Below are positions 6,422 through 12,793 of a DNA stretch of 13,461 nt, in pieces. Where the stretch lies: contig PWWM01000222.1 of the NCBI GenBank assembly GCA_003561495.1, forward strand, positions 1 through 13,461. The letters are read 5' to 3'. The translations under genes were made by a program, and so were the position numbers. Every line of letters begins with the position of its first letter. Positions within the stretch are counted from its first letter, which is position 1. The notes beneath the pieces are model-generated. The model worked only from the letters and a program-made list of their open reading frames with translations. It had not been told where the DNA came from and ran no database searches. This DNA comes from Gammaproteobacteria bacterium (lineage in GTDB: Bacteria > Pseudomonadota > Gammaproteobacteria > Xanthomonadales > Wenzhouxiangellaceae).

Positions 6422-7468
6422 ATGGATGAGTCCCGCCTGATCAGTTCCGAAACCGGTCCCGAGGAAGTGCGCATCGAGGAAAGCCTGCGCCCGTCCCGGT
6501 TGAGCGAATATGTCGGCCAGGCGACCATGAAGGAACGCCTGTCGATCTACCTGGAGTCGGCCCGGGCCCGCCATGAGGCCCTGGATCACGTGCTGATTTT
6601 CGGCCCGCCGGGGCTGGGCAAGACCACCCTGGCCAATGTGATCGCGGCCGAGATGGGCACCAATCTGCGCCAGACCTCCGGCCCGGTGCTCGAGCGCGCC
6701 GGCGACCTGGCCGCGATGCTGACCAACCTGGAACCGGGCGATGTGCTGTTCATCGACGAGATTCATCGCCTGAGTCCCGTGGTCGAGGAAGTCCTGTATC
6801 CGGCCATGGAGGACTATCGCATCGACATCATCATCGGCGAGGGGCCGGCGGCGCGCTCCATCCAGCTTGACCTGCCGCGCTTTACCCTGGTCGGGGCGAC
6901 CACCCGGGCCGGGCTGCTGACTTCGCCGTTGCGTGACCGCTTCGGGATCGTCGAACGCCTGGAGTTTTACACTCCCGAGGAATTGGGCCGCATCATCACC
7001 CGCTCGGCCGGCATTCTCGAGATCGAGGCGGATTCGGCCGGCGCCATCGAAATCGCCCGTCGCTCGCGTGGTACGCCGCGCATTGCCAACCGCCTGCTCA
7101 GGCGGGTGCGCGATTTTGCCCAGGTGCGCGCCGATGGCCGCATCGATGCCGAGGTCGCCGGCCAGGCCCTGGAAATGATGCAGGTCGACAAGCGCGGTTT
7201 CGATACCATGGACCGGCGGCTTCTGAAAGTGCTGATCGAGCATTTCAGCGGCGGGCCGGTCGGGGTGGAAAGCCTGGCTGCTTCGCTGTCGGAAGAACGT
7301 GGCACCATCGAGGATGTGATCGAGCCGTTCCTGATCCAGGAAGGCTATCTGCTGCGCACCGCGCGTGGCCGCATGGCGACTGCCCGCACCTGGCGCCACT
7401 TCGGCTTGCAGCCACCGGATTCCAGCGGAGTCGGTGATCTGTTTTCCGGCGCCGAAAAAGATCCCTGA
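6422..7468 (+). CDS. ruvB: Holliday junction branch migration ATPase RuvB
   Basis: A 348-residue AAA+ hexameric motor that pulls duplex DNA through the RuvA-bound junction. Walker A is GPPGLGKT (61-68), Walker B is DVLFIDE (107-113), sensor 1 lies in LVGATTRAG (156-164), and the arginine finger region is SPLRDRFG (168-175). The C-terminal winged helix holds RGTIEDVIEPFLIQEGYLLRT-type sequence near 295-317, and GRMAT follows. Family start features RPSRLSEYVGQ (23-33) are present. Length is normal (E. coli 336) with slightly extended ends. A 36-bp gap separates it from ybgC. Confidence 0.98.
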   Translation: MDESRLISSETGPEEVRIEESLRPSRLSEYVGQATMKERLSIYLESARARHEALDHVLIFGPPGLGKTTLANVIAAEMGTNLRQTSGPVLERAGDLAAMLTNLEPGDVLFIDEIHRLSPVVEEVLYPAMEDYRIDIIIGEGPAARSIQLDLPRFTLVGATTRAGLLTSPLRDRFGIVERLEFYTPEELGRIITRSAGILEIEADSAGAIEIARRSRGTPRIANRLLRRVRDFAQVRADGRIDAEVAGQALEMMQVDKRGFDTMDRRLLKVLIEHFSGGPVGVESLAASLSEERGTIEDVIEPFLIQEGYLLRTARGRMATARTWRHFGLQPPDSSGVGDLFSGAEKDP

Positions 7469-7493
7469 ATATTTCAACCAAGCTTCATCCAAC

Positions 7494-7498
7494 GGAAG
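7494..7498 (+). promoter_or_regulatory. Ribosome binding site of ybgC
   Basis: GGAAG with 6 bases before the ATG at 7505, which supports that start. It lies in the 36-bp AT-richer gap after ruvB. Confidence 0.6.
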
Positions 7499-7504
7499 AA
7501 ATCA

Positions 7505-7915
7505 ATGCGCTACCGTGTCTACTGGGAAGATACCGACGCCGGTGGGGTGGTCTACCACGCCCGCTACCTGCATTTTTTCGAGCGTGCCCGCTCCGACTGG
7601 CTGCTGAACCTGGGCTTTCCCCAGGTCGAATTGCGCAACCGCGTCAATCGCCTGTTTGCGGTCAGCCGCATGGACACGCATTTTGTCTCGCCGGCACGCC
7701 TGGAAGATGAACTCGAAGTCTCGGTTGCCGTCGAAGCACTCCGTGCGGCATCCGTGCACTTCGCTCAGACCATGCACAGGGTCGGCGATGGCCAACTGCT
7801 GGCCACGGCCCAGGTCCGCGCGGTCTGTCTGAAAGCCGATGATTTTCGTCCTGCCCGGGCGCCGGCCGAACTGGTCCAGGCCATCAAGAATTTTCAACAG
7901 GAACAGGGTCAATGA
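7505..7915 (+). CDS. ybgC: Acyl-CoA thioesterase YbgC (hotdog fold)
   Basis: A 136-residue cytosolic hotdog-fold thioesterase, the usual first gene of the tol-pal operon. The signature VYWEDTDAGGVVYHARYLHF (5-24) holds Asp11 and His18, which keep the 7-residue spacing of the catalytic Asp/His pair in the family. The helix FFERARSDWL follows. The family hydrolyses short- to long-chain acyl-CoA or acyl-ACP, and E. coli YbgC has been linked to phospholipid-synthesis enzymes; the substrate here is unknown. Length is typical (E. coli 134). The stop overlaps the tolQ ATG as ATGA. Confidence 0.95.
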   Translation: MRYRVYWEDTDAGGVVYHARYLHFFERARSDWLLNLGFPQVELRNRVNRLFAVSRMDTHFVSPARLEDELEVSVAVEALRAASVHFAQTMHRVGDGQLLATAQVRAVCLKADDFRPARAPAELVQAIKNFQQEQGQ

Positions 7916-8604
7916 ATTCAACCGAACTGCAAGTCTGGGAACTGATCATGGACGCCAGCCTGCTGGTGCAGGGCGTCATGCTGTTGCTGGTGCTGGCCTC
8001 GATCACCTCCTGGATGGTGATCTTCCGGCGTCGCCAGATCCTCAATCGGGTCGAAAAGAGTGCCCGCGAATTCGAGGAGCGTTTCTGGTCCGGCGCAGAT
8101 CTCAACAACCTCTATGACAAAGTGGCCGGCAATCGCGCCGGGCGCGAGGGTATCGAGGCCATCTTCGAGGCCGGCTTTCGGGAATTTGCGCGTCTGCGTG
8201 AGGAACGCCACCTGCATCCCGACACGCTGACCAACGGGGCCCAGCGGGCCATGCGTGTGGCCCTGACCCGTGAAATGGAGCGCCTGGAAACCCACCTGAG
8301 CTACCTGGCCACGGTCGGTTCGGTCAGTCCGTATGTCGGCCTGTTTGGCACGGTCTGGGGCATCATGAATTCCTTTCGTGGTCTGGCCGGTGCTCACCAG
8401 GCCACCATCGCCATGGTGGCTCCAGGCATTTCCGAGGCCCTGATCGCTACCGCCATGGGATTGTTTGCCGCCATTCCGGCGGTGATTGCCTTCAACAAGT
8501 TTTCCACCCAGGTCGATCGGCTGGAAATGCGCTTTGACAACTTCAAGGAAGAGTTCGCCGCCATCCTGCATCGCCAGGCCCGGCGGCTGGCGGAGAAGAG
8601 CTGA
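7912..8604 (+). CDS. tolQ: Tol-Pal motor subunit TolQ
   Basis: A 230-residue inner-membrane protein of the MotA/TolQ/ExbB family. TolQ with TolR forms the proton-driven motor that energises TolA for outer-membrane constriction and lipid upkeep. Three membrane segments are visible at about 17-38, 132-157 and 168-194, with a large cytoplasmic loop between the first two. GLFGTVWGIMNSF (143-155) and ALIATAMGLFAAIPAVIAFN (176-195) are family hallmarks. Thr147 and Thr180 correspond in spacing to the pore threonines 145 and 178 of E. coli TolQ. Length is the same as E. coli (230). The tolR ATG comes 2 bases after the stop. Confidence 0.98.
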   Translation: MNSTELQVWELIMDASLLVQGVMLLLVLASITSWMVIFRRRQILNRVEKSAREFEERFWSGADLNNLYDKVAGNRAGREGIEAIFEAGFREFARLREERHLHPDTLTNGAQRAMRVALTREMERLETHLSYLATVGSVSPYVGLFGTVWGIMNSFRGLAGAHQATIAMVAPGISEALIATAMGLFAAIPAVIAFNKFSTQVDRLEMRFDNFKEEFAAILHRQARRLAEKS

Positions 8605-8606
8605 TC

Positions 8607-9035
8607 ATGGCCGAGGAATACGTCCGGCGCCGACGCCGGCGCATGTCGGAGATCAACGTCGTGCCCTACATCGACGTGATGCTGGTGCTGCTGGTGATCT
8701 TCATGATTACCGCACCGTTGATGAACCTGGGTGTGGAAATCGATTTGCCCACCGGCCAGGCCGAGCCGATGAGCGAGATGGGCGATCCCTTGATGGTTAC
8801 GGTCACGCGCACCGGCGACTTTTACCTCGATACCGGTGATCGTCCCGAATTGATCGATGGCGAAACCCTGGTCACCACCATCGCCGCCATCGCCCAGCGC
8901 AACCCCGATCTGCAAGTGCTGGTCGGTGGCGACCGTGATGCCGCCTACCAGCACATTTATGCCGCCATGGTCTACCTGCAGCGCGCCGGCGTGCCGTCGG
9001 TGGGACTGGTCGGCGACCCGGACGATGATGGCTGA
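8607..9035 (+). CDS. tolR: Tol-Pal motor subunit TolR
   Basis: A 142-residue ExbD/TolR family protein with one membrane helix (about 19-41) and a periplasmic domain. The segment MSEINVVPYIDVMLVLLVIF contains Asp23, the same residue number as the proton-relay aspartate of E. coli TolR. The arginine run before it (RRRRRR, 7-12) fits cytoplasmic anchoring by the positive-inside rule. VEIDLPTG follows the helix as in the family. The periplasmic part ends with NPDLQVLVGGDRDAAYQHIYAAM, which is conserved in style. Length is standard (E. coli 142). A 32-bp gap precedes tolA. Confidence 0.97.
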   Translation: MAEEYVRRRRRRMSEINVVPYIDVMLVLLVIFMITAPLMNLGVEIDLPTGQAEPMSEMGDPLMVTVTRTGDFYLDTGDRPELIDGETLVTTIAAIAQRNPDLQVLVGGDRDAAYQHIYAAMVYLQRAGVPSVGLVGDPDDDG

Positions 9036-9067
9036 GCCATCCTCTTCGAGTCGCTGTCGATAAACAC

Positions 9068-10021
9068 ATGATTTCGGCTGAGCGCAAGCAGACCCTCAAG
9101 GATCAGGCAGTGGCCTTTGGCCTGGCCATGGCCGTGCATCTGGGCTTTCTGCTGATCCTGATTGCCGGAAGCTGGAACTGGCAGCCGTTCGAGCGGGAAG
9201 CGCCACCGGTGCGGGTCACCCTGGTCGACATGGCGCCGATGGTCGAGCGGCAGCGTGCCGAGCAGGAGGCCGAGCAGGAACGCCAGCGTGAAGTCGAGCG
9301 TGAACGTGAACGCCAGGCTGAACTGGAACGTCAGCGCGAGGAGGAACAGCGCCGGCAGGAAGAACAACGTCGCGAGGAAGAACAGCGTCGGCAAGAAGAG
9401 CAACGCCGCCAGCAAGAGCGCGAACGGCGTGAAAGGGAACTCGAGCAACAGCGCGCCGAGGCCGCCGAGCGTGAACGCCGCGAGGCCGAGTTGCGCCAGC
9501 GCCGGGAGGAGCAGCAACGGGCCGAGGAAGAACGACGCCGCCAGGAGGAGGAACGACTGCGCGAGCTGGCCGAATTGCGCGAGCGTCGCGAGGAAGCGCG
9601 CCGACAGCGCGAGGAAGAAGAGCGTCGCCTGGCCGAACTGGCCGAACGGCGCGCCGCCGAGGAAGCCGAGCGCCAGGCCGCCCAGGAAGCCGAACGCCTG
9701 CGCCTGGCGCGTGAACAAGCCGATGCCGAGGCGCGTCGGGCCACCCTGCGCGAGGAATACATTGAAACCATTCGCGAACTGGTCCGGCGCAACTGGAACC
9801 GACCGCCGACCACCCAGCCCGGCGTTCTGTGCCGGGTTCGGGTGGTGCAGATTCCCGGTGGGGAAATAATCGCCGCGGAAATTGTCCGACCTTGCAATGC
9901 CGACCAGGCCACCCGCCGTTCGATCACCGCGGCGGTCATGCGGGTCGGAGAACTACCCTATCGAGGATATGAGAGTGTTTTTGCCAGAGAAATTGACTTT
10001 GACTTCAGGTTTGACGGCTAG
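9068..10021 (+). CDS. tolA: Tol-Pal energy transducer TolA
   Basis: A 317-residue inner-membrane protein that bridges the periplasm and carries force from TolQR to Pal/TolB. Domain I is one membrane helix at about 14-35 (AVAFGLAMAVHLGFLLILIAG). Domain II, about 58-245, is a charged Glu/Arg/Gln/Ala helix with no proline and no glycine. It has no lysine; lysine occurs only at residues 7 and 11 of the whole protein. Residues 92-115 are four hexads EEQRRQ/E. Domain III, about 228-317, is the compact C-terminal domain with the two cysteines (VLCRV, Cys255; RPCNAD, Cys276) usual in TolA. It is shorter than E. coli TolA (421), mainly in the helix. No Shine-Dalgarno is evident before the ATG. The 3' end overlaps tolB by about 50 bp. 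Confidence 0.96.
   Translation: MISAERKQTLKDQAVAFGLAMAVHLGFLLILIAGSWNWQPFEREAPPVRVTLVDMAPMVERQRAEQEAEQERQREVERERERQAELERQREEEQRRQEEQRREEEQRRQEEQRRQQERERRERELEQQRAEAAERERREAELRQRREEQQRAEEERRRQEEERLRELAELRERREEARRQREEEERRLAELAERRAAEEAERQAAQEAERLRLAREQADAEARRATLREEYIETIRELVRRNWNRPPTTQPGVLCRVRVVQIPGGEIIAAEIVRPCNADQATRRSITAAVMRVGELPYRGYESVFAREIDFDFRFDG
9341..9412 (+). repeat. 18-bp in-frame repeats within tolA
   Basis: Four tandem 18-bp units encode EEQRRQ, EEQRRE, EEQRRQ and EEQRRQ (residues 92-115). Codon choice varies between units (GAG/GAA, CAG/CAA, CGC/CGT/CGG), so the repeat is better kept at protein level than at DNA level, which suggests either an old duplication or selection on helix charge pattern. 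Confidence 0.85.
9963..9966 (+). promoter_or_regulatory. Ribosome binding site that bears on the tolB start
   Basis: GAGG lies only 2 bases before ATG 9969 but 8 bases before GTG 9975, the third codon in the same frame. By spacing, GTG 9975 is the better start. It lies inside the tolA coding sequence. Confidence 0.4.
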
Positions 10022-11318
10022 GTTTTTCGCCATCATGGCGCTGGTGCTGCTTTGGCCGGCCCTGGCCGGCGCGCAGTTGCGCATTGAAATTGTCGACGGC
10101 GTGGAAGGGGCCATGCCGATCGCCGTGGCGCCGTTCGCCTGGGATTCGCAAACCCCGGCGCCGGAAGTCGGGGTCAACGAGATCATCAGTGCCAACCTGC
10201 GCCGTTCCGGCTTGTTCGATCCCATGGACGCCGACCAGATGATTGACCGTCCGACCCGTCCGCCCGAAGTGCGCTTCGGCACCTGGCGCATGCTGCGTGT
10301 CGATCATCTGGTCATTGGTCGGGTCAGCGATGGACCGGACGGCTGGGGGCACGAGATCGAATACCACCTGCTCGATGTTCACACCGGGCGCATCCTGCTG
10401 TCGCAGGCCCTGGCTGTTTCACCGGGCGATCTGCGCTTTGGCGCCCACCGGGTCTCGGATGCCGTCTACGAGGCATTGATCGGTACACCGGGAGCCTTCG
10501 CGACGCGCATTGCCTACGTGGTGGTCCATGAACTGGGTGAGGAGAACGAGTATTTTGAACTGGTAGTGGCCGATGCCGATGGATTCAATCCGCAGGCCGT
10601 GGTGCGCAATACCCAGCCCATCCTGTCACCGGCCTGGTCACCGGATGGCTCCAGGCTGGCCTACGTGTCGTTTGCCACCGGGCGTTCCAATATCATCATC
10701 CAGGATCTTTACACCGGCCAGAATCGCGTAATCAGCGAGGCGCGCGGCATCAATGGCGCGCCGGCTTGGTCGCCCGATGGCGAGCAACTGGCTGTCGCCC
10801 TGTCGCGCGGAGGAAGCCCGGATATCTGGCTGATCGATGCCGAGGGCCGACGTCAGCCGCGCCAGTTGACCCACCACTGGTCGATCAACACCGAGCCGGC
10901 GTTTTCGCCCGATGGTCGCTACATTTATTTCACCTCGGACCGGGCCGGTCGGCCGCAGGTCTATCGCATGGATGCCAGTGGAGAGAACGTGACGCGCATC
11001 ACGTTCGAGGGCCGCTACAATTCCCGGCCATCCATGGCCGACAATGACCGTTACCTGGCGGTGGTCCACAGCGATGGCGATAATGACTTTCGAATCGCAA
11101 TCCATGATCGCGAAACGGAACGTTTGCGTGTATTATCTGACGGCCGGCTGGATGAGTCGCCCAGTTTTGCCCCGAATGGCAGCATGATTCTCTACGCTGC
11201 CCGCCATGATGGTCGTGGCGTGCTGGCTGCAGTGTCCGCCGATGGCCGGATTCGGCAACGACTCGTAACAAGTGAAGGCGATGTTCGGGAGCCGGCCTGG
11301 TCGCCCATCATCCGATGA
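9969..11318 (+). CDS. tolB: Tol-Pal periplasmic beta-propeller TolB
   Basis: A periplasmic protein of 449 residues from ATG 9969 (447 from GTG 9975) that binds Pal and is released by TolA. An N-terminal signal peptide core (FFAIMALVLLWPALAGAQ) has a likely cut after residue 35. Domain 1 (about 38-165) contains PIAVAPFAWD and NEIISANLRRSGLFDPMDAD, typical of TolB. The propeller (about 170-449) shows repeated blade motifs: SPAWSPDGSRLAYVS, PAWSPDGEQLAVAL, PAFSPDGRYIYFTSDR, PSFAPNGSMILYAA and EPAWSP. The reading frame is open further upstream to 9882, but that would bury the signal peptide, so 9969 or 9975 is preferred. The start lies about 50 bp inside tolA, more overlap than elsewhere in the cluster. 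Pal follows after 46 bp. Confidence 0.96.
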   Translation: MRVFLPEKLTLTSGLTARFFAIMALVLLWPALAGAQLRIEIVDGVEGAMPIAVAPFAWDSQTPAPEVGVNEIISANLRRSGLFDPMDADQMIDRPTRPPEVRFGTWRMLRVDHLVIGRVSDGPDGWGHEIEYHLLDVHTGRILLSQALAVSPGDLRFGAHRVSDAVYEALIGTPGAFATRIAYVVVHELGEENEYFELVVADADGFNPQAVVRNTQPILSPAWSPDGSRLAYVSFATGRSNIIIQDLYTGQNRVISEARGINGAPAWSPDGEQLAVALSRGGSPDIWLIDAEGRRQPRQLTHHWSINTEPAFSPDGRYIYFTSDRAGRPQVYRMDASGENVTRITFEGRYNSRPSMADNDRYLAVVHSDGDNDFRIAIHDRETERLRVLSDGRLDESPSFAPNGSMILYAARHDGRGVLAAVSADGRIRQRLVTSEGDVREPAWSPIIR

Positions 11319-11354
11319 ATTTGCCCCCTACAACTTGGATAACCTGACTCGATC

Positions 11355-11360
11355 GGGAGG
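11355..11360 (+). promoter_or_regulatory. Strong ribosome binding site of pal
   Basis: GGGAGG with 4 bases before ATG 11365. It selects this ATG over the upstream in-frame ATG at 11272 (inside tolB) and fits high expression of an abundant lipoprotein. Confidence 0.75.
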
Positions 11361-11364
11361 AATA

Positions 11365-11895
11365 ATGAAAACTGCAATGCGTTTTATGGCCCTTGTTCTT
11401 CTGGCTGCGCTGGTCGCTGCCTGTGCAAGGGAAGTGACTCCGGAGCCCGCTCCGCCGGAGCCGACCCCGCCGCCGGAACGTGAACGTCCGGTCGAGACCG
11501 ATCGTCTCGATCCGCGTGACTTCACCGATGTGCGCAATCTCGACAACCCCGACAGCCTGCTCAACCAGCGGGTCATCTACTTTGAATTCGATCGTTCCAA
11601 TGTTCGTGCCGAGTTCCGTCCGATCATTGAGGCGCATGCCGCTTACCTGCAGGCCAACTCCAGCGCCCGCGTGATTCTGGAAGGTCACACTGACGAGCGC
11701 GGTTCGCGCGAGTACAACCTGGGTCTGGGCGAGCGTCGCGGTAATTCCGTTCAGGAATTGCTGGGCGCCCATGGCGTGTCTTCGCGCCAGATCGAGGTGG
11801 TCAGCTACGGCGAGGAGCGACCGGTCTGCCGCGCCAGCAATGAAGATTGCTGGCAGCGCAACCGCCGCACGGAGATCGTCTACACGGCTCGCTGA
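11365..11895 (+). CDS. pal: Peptidoglycan-associated lipoprotein Pal
   Basis: A 176-residue outer-membrane lipoprotein that binds peptidoglycan and TolB and anchors the outer membrane at division sites. The lipobox LVAAC places the lipidated Cys at residue 20. A proline/glutamate linker (about 25-42) leads to the OmpA-like domain (about 70-175). FEFDRSNV, VILEGHTDERGSREYN and NLGLGERR are present. Asp110 and Arg125 sit 15 apart, as do the mDAP-binding pair of OmpA-like domains. Cys155 and Cys162 (RPVCRASNEDCWQRNRR) are conserved in many gammaproteobacterial Pal proteins. The start is set by the GGGAGG upstream and the lipoprotein signal. The TGA stop overlaps the cpoB ATG by one base (TGATG). 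Confidence 0.98.
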   Translation: MKTAMRFMALVLLAALVAACAREVTPEPAPPEPTPPPERERPVETDRLDPRDFTDVRNLDNPDSLLNQRVIYFEFDRSNVRAEFRPIIEAHAAYLQANSSARVILEGHTDERGSREYNLGLGERRGNSVQELLGAHGVSSRQIEVVSYGEERPVCRASNEDCWQRNRRTEIVYTAR

Positions 11896-12728
11896 TGATG
11901 TCGATTCAGAGACATGTGCTGTGTTCGATGGTGGCGGCCGGCTTGCTGGCCGCCACCCCGATGTCGGTCAAGGCCCAGGACTCGACCATGCTGGTCTACC
12001 AGGTCCAGGAGCTGCTTGAGGAAGTTCGCGAGTTGCGCGGCCTGGTCGAGGCTCAACAGCGTGAAATCGAGAACCTGCGCCGTCGTCAACGCGACCAGTA
12101 CCTGGATCTGGATCAGCGTCTGCAGCAGTTGGGACGCTCACCCGGCGCCATCGAGCGTGATCCGACCGATGAGACCGAAGCTCTGGTCGAACAGGTCCAG
12201 CCGATCTCGCCGCCGCCGGCCGAGCTGCCGCGCGCCGAGGATGTGCCCGAGGTTCGGGCGCCAATCGAAACCCGCCCCGAGATCGCCACCCTTCCGGCTC
12301 CGGTCGATTCCGGTCCGCGTGACCTGGGCACCCCGACCGAAGAAGAGCAGGCGCTCTATGACCGGGCTTTCCGCGCCCTGCGCGAAACCCGCTATGCCGA
12401 TGCCGCCGAAGGATTCTCGGATTTCATCGACCAGTACCCGAACTCGTCCTATTCACCCAATGCGATGTACTGGTTGGCCGAGTCCTATTATGTGACCCGG
12501 GATTTCGACACGGCGCTGCGCTTTTTCAACCAGTTGCTTAATCGTTATCCCGACAGCAACAAGCAAGGCGATGCCCTGCTCAAGATCGGCTTCAGTCACT
12601 ACGAGCTGCGCCAGTGGAACGAGGCCCGTGCCGCGCTTGAGCAAGTGCGTGCCGAGTTTCCCGACACCACCCTTTCTCGCCTGGCCGAAAGTAGACTGCG
12701 CGACATGCGGCTGGCGGGGCATTACTAA
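11895..12728 (+). CDS. cpoB: Cell division coordinator CpoB (YbgF)
   Basis: A 277-residue periplasmic protein. In E. coli CpoB binds TolA and coordinates peptidoglycan synthesis by PBP1B with Tol-driven constriction. The signal peptide is about 1-27 (MVAAGLLAATPMSVKA then QDS). A trimerising coiled coil lies at about 32-80 (YQVQELLEEVRELRGLVEAQQREIENL region). A proline-rich acidic linker spans about 100-148. TPR repeats fill about 150-265, including YDRAFRALRETRYADAAEGF, FIDQYPNSSYSPNAMYWLAESYY and the FFNQLLNRYPDSNKQGDALLKIG segment. Length is close to E. coli (263). Starts ATG 11895 and ATG 11898 are both possible. Translation is probably coupled to pal by the TGATG junction. Confidence 0.95.
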   Translation: MMSIQRHVLCSMVAAGLLAATPMSVKAQDSTMLVYQVQELLEEVRELRGLVEAQQREIENLRRRQRDQYLDLDQRLQQLGRSPGAIERDPTDETEALVEQVQPISPPPAELPRAEDVPEVRAPIETRPEIATLPAPVDSGPRDLGTPTEEEQALYDRAFRALRETRYADAAEGFSDFIDQYPNSSYSPNAMYWLAESYYVTRDFDTALRFFNQLLNRYPDSNKQGDALLKIGFSHYELRQWNEARAALEQVRAEFPDTTLSRLAESRLRDMRLAGHY

Positions 12729-12732
12729 AGTC

Positions 12733-12760
12733 AAGGTTCAGGTTTCAGGGTTCAGTTGAA
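12733..12760 (+). repeat. Degenerate 7-bp tandem repeats after cpoB
   Basis: Units read AAGGTTC (12733-12739), AGGTTTC (12740-12746), AGGGTTC (12747-12753), then a decayed AGTTGAA. They begin 4 bases after the cpoB TAA. The end overlaps an inverted repeat GGTTCA-GT-TGAACC (12749-12762). The period and the position just after a stop codon match the array before ruvC. Confidence 0.7.
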
Positions 12761-12793
12761 CCGGCCTCTGGCTCCTCAAGCATCTCTTGAATC

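Noticed and set aside
6317..7492. 391-codon minus-strand open frame opposite ruvB
   Set aside because: It is fully antisense to ruvB, whose AAA+ motifs are complete. The composition (His, Gln, Gly, Ala rich) is typical of a shadow frame.
8972..9718. 248-codon minus-strand frame rich in Leu/Phe/Ala that looks like a membrane protein
   Set aside because: It is the mirror of the Glu/Arg/Gln codons of the TolA helix; the hydrophobic look follows from reverse-complementing those codons.
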